From: Oscillospiraceae bacterium
Lineage (GTDB): Bacteria; Bacillota; Clostridia; Oscillospirales; Ruminococcaceae
Assembly: GCA_017394475.1 (NCBI GenBank)
Contig: JAFPYQ010000124.1
Coordinates: 1-5,115 of the forward strand
DNA: 5,115 bases
Direction of reading: 5' to 3'
Shown here: piece by piece, positions 4,009-5,115 of the stretch
How positions within the stretch are numbered: the stretch's first letter is position 1
Layout: the number at the start of each line of letters is the position of its first letter
The notes under the pieces: model-generated
What the model was told of the DNA's origin: nothing
Seen by the model: only the letters and a program-made list of their open reading frames with translations
Databases searched by the model: none
Position numbers and translations under genes: made by a program

Positions 4009-5115
4009 TCACATTATAGAACAGATCTTGTTAGCGAATGCAACAGGGTCTTCTATGGGCAGACCCTCTATGAGAAGTGCCTGATCGTAAAGGATGGATG
4101 CATAATCAGACAGCTTTTCCCTATCTGTTTCATAGAGTCCCTTCATCGTTTCAAATATGCGGTGATTGGGATTTATTTCAAGTATCTTTTCGGATGTGAC
4201 CTTTTCGGCCTGAGGATTCTGATTGAGGACCTTTTCCATTTCAAGGGTTATCTGACCTGCGCTTGAAAGGCAGACAGGATGAGAGCGGAGCTTGTCGGAG
4301 ATCTTGGCTTCCTTTATCTTGCCTCCCAGAGCAGTTTTTAGGTAATCCAGCATATCCTTGTTGTCTTCCGCGATCTTCTTGGTCTCCTCGCGCTCTTCCT
4401 CGGTATCTATGCCCAGATCCCCTTCTGTAACGCTCTTGAGTTCCTTGTCGCCGTGGCGCATGAGCACCTTCATGACAAATTCATCCACATTGTCGGTGCA
4501 GTAAAGGATCTCATAGCCCTTTTCACGCAGCAGCTCTGTCTGAGGGAGGGCATCTATCTTCTCTACAGTTTCGCCTGTGCAGTAGTAGATGTATTTCTGG
4601 TCTTCCTTCATCCTTGATACATACTCATCGAGTGTGGTGAGCTTCTTGTCGGATGAAGATGTGAACATAAGCAGGTCTTCTACCTGTTCCTTGTCGCGGC
4701 CGTAGTTGTCATAGACACCGCCGAACTTTATCTGGACACCGAATGCCTTCCACAGCTTTTCGTAGTCCTCACGGCTGTTTTTGAGCATCTTTTTCAGTTC
4801 GCTCTTGATGGTCTTCTCTATGGATTTGGCAATGAGCTTCAACTGATGGTCGTGCTGGAGCATCTCACGGGAGATGTTGAGCGAAAGGTCTGCGGAGTCC
4901 ACAAGACCCCTTACGAATGAATAGTATTCGGGGAGAAGGTCTGCACATTTATCCATGATGAGCACTCCGCTCGAATAAAGCTGCAGTCCCTTTTCATAGT
5001 CCTTAGAGAAGAAGTTGAAGGGCGTATGGGACGGGATGAAGAGCAGTGAATCGTAAGTGGTGGTACCCTCTATCTTGGAGTGGATATATTTGAGAGGATC
5101 CTCATAATCATAGAA
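4009..5115 (-). CDS. htpG: Hsp90-family molecular chaperone HtpG, middle and C-terminal domains (5' end off the right edge)
   Basis: The visible 368 codons run in frame from the window edge to a TGA at 4009-4011, about the last 60% of an HtpG. The ATP-binding N-terminal domain is outside the window. Fragment residues 26-87 carry the middle-domain hallmarks: FIPSHTPFNFF, QLYSSGVLIMDKC, DLLPEYYSFVRGLVDS, then LSLNISREMLQ. In that last motif Asn80, Arg83 and Gln87 correspond to the catalytic-loop residues of yeast Hsp90 that contact ATP phosphate. The end, about from NHRIFETMKGLY through LIEGLPIEDPVAFANKI, is the C-terminal dimerisation region. HtpG is a cytosolic ATP-driven dimeric chaperone. 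A GTG at 4965 is internal, not the start, because reading continues upstream with clear family sequence (beginning FYDYEDPLKYIH). No frameshift is seen. Its promoter and any heat-shock control lie outside the window. Confidence 0.96.
   Translation of the reverse strand, partial: FYDYEDPLKYIHSKIEGTTTYDSLLFIPSHTPFNFFSKDYEKGLQLYSSGVLIMDKCADLLPEYYSFVRGLVDSADLSLNISREMLQHDHQLKLIAKSIEKTIKSELKKMLKNSREDYEKLWKAFGVQIKFGGVYDNYGRDKEQVEDLLMFTSSSDKKLTTLDEYVSRMKEDQKYIYYCTGETVEKIDALPQTELLREKGYEILYCTDNVDEFVMKVLMRHGDKELKSVTEGDLGIDTEEEREETKKIAEDNKDMLDYLKTALGGKIKEAKISDKLRSHPVCLSSAGQITLEMEKVLNQNPQAEKVTSEKILEINPNHRIFETMKGLYETDREKLSDYASILYDQALLIEGLPIEDPVAFANKICSIM

Noticed and set aside
3790..4266. Open frame of 158 codons on the plus strand
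   Set aside because: It is antisense to the ATPase and htpG, spans the intergenic hairpin, and resembles no protein family.

Overview
The window reads as chromosome of an anaerobic, gut-type Firmicute, most like a Ruminococcus-type clostridium. That is an inference from strong AGGAG-type ribosome sites, AT-rich intergenic DNA, a PduL-type phosphotransacylase, a clostridial-style HtpG, and an anaerobic-type corrin pathway gene. No tRNA, rRNA, CRISPR array or insertion sequence was seen. Gene density is normal, with one long non-coding stretch (127-506).

Left part (1-506). The 5' end of a leftward pduL (42 codons visible) has an exact-consensus vegetative promoter. A 380-bp AT-rich divergent intergenic region separates it from a rightward operon. 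This region holds repeats beside the pduL -35 box, and an operator-like palindrome plus direct repeats upstream of the second operon.

Middle left (507-1829). A rightward two-gene operon encodes a stand-alone CheY-like receiver and a 291-residue protein not named by any standard gene symbol. The second protein carries four 24-residue MshEN-type (cyclic-di-GMP-binding type) motifs, each separated by exactly five residues, fused to a CheX-type phospho-CheY phosphatase domain with its E-x2-N motif. The two proteins look like a receiver and its phosphatase, with the phosphatase possibly tuned by a nucleotide second messenger. This is the most novel item in the window. A bidirectional hairpin terminator closes it.

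Middle right (1826-3942). Three tightly packed leftward genes (in transcription order) encode a BtuD/FecE-type ABC ATPase with an extra C-terminal Rossmann-like domain, an unrecognised 102-residue protein, and the precorrin-6A reductase CbiJ/CobK. The set suggests corrinoid uptake or synthesis, although no permease or binding protein is adjacent.

Right part (4009-5115). The middle and C-terminal domains of a leftward Hsp90 chaperone (HtpG) run off the window edge. A GC-rich hairpin lies between htpG and the ABC ATPase gene.
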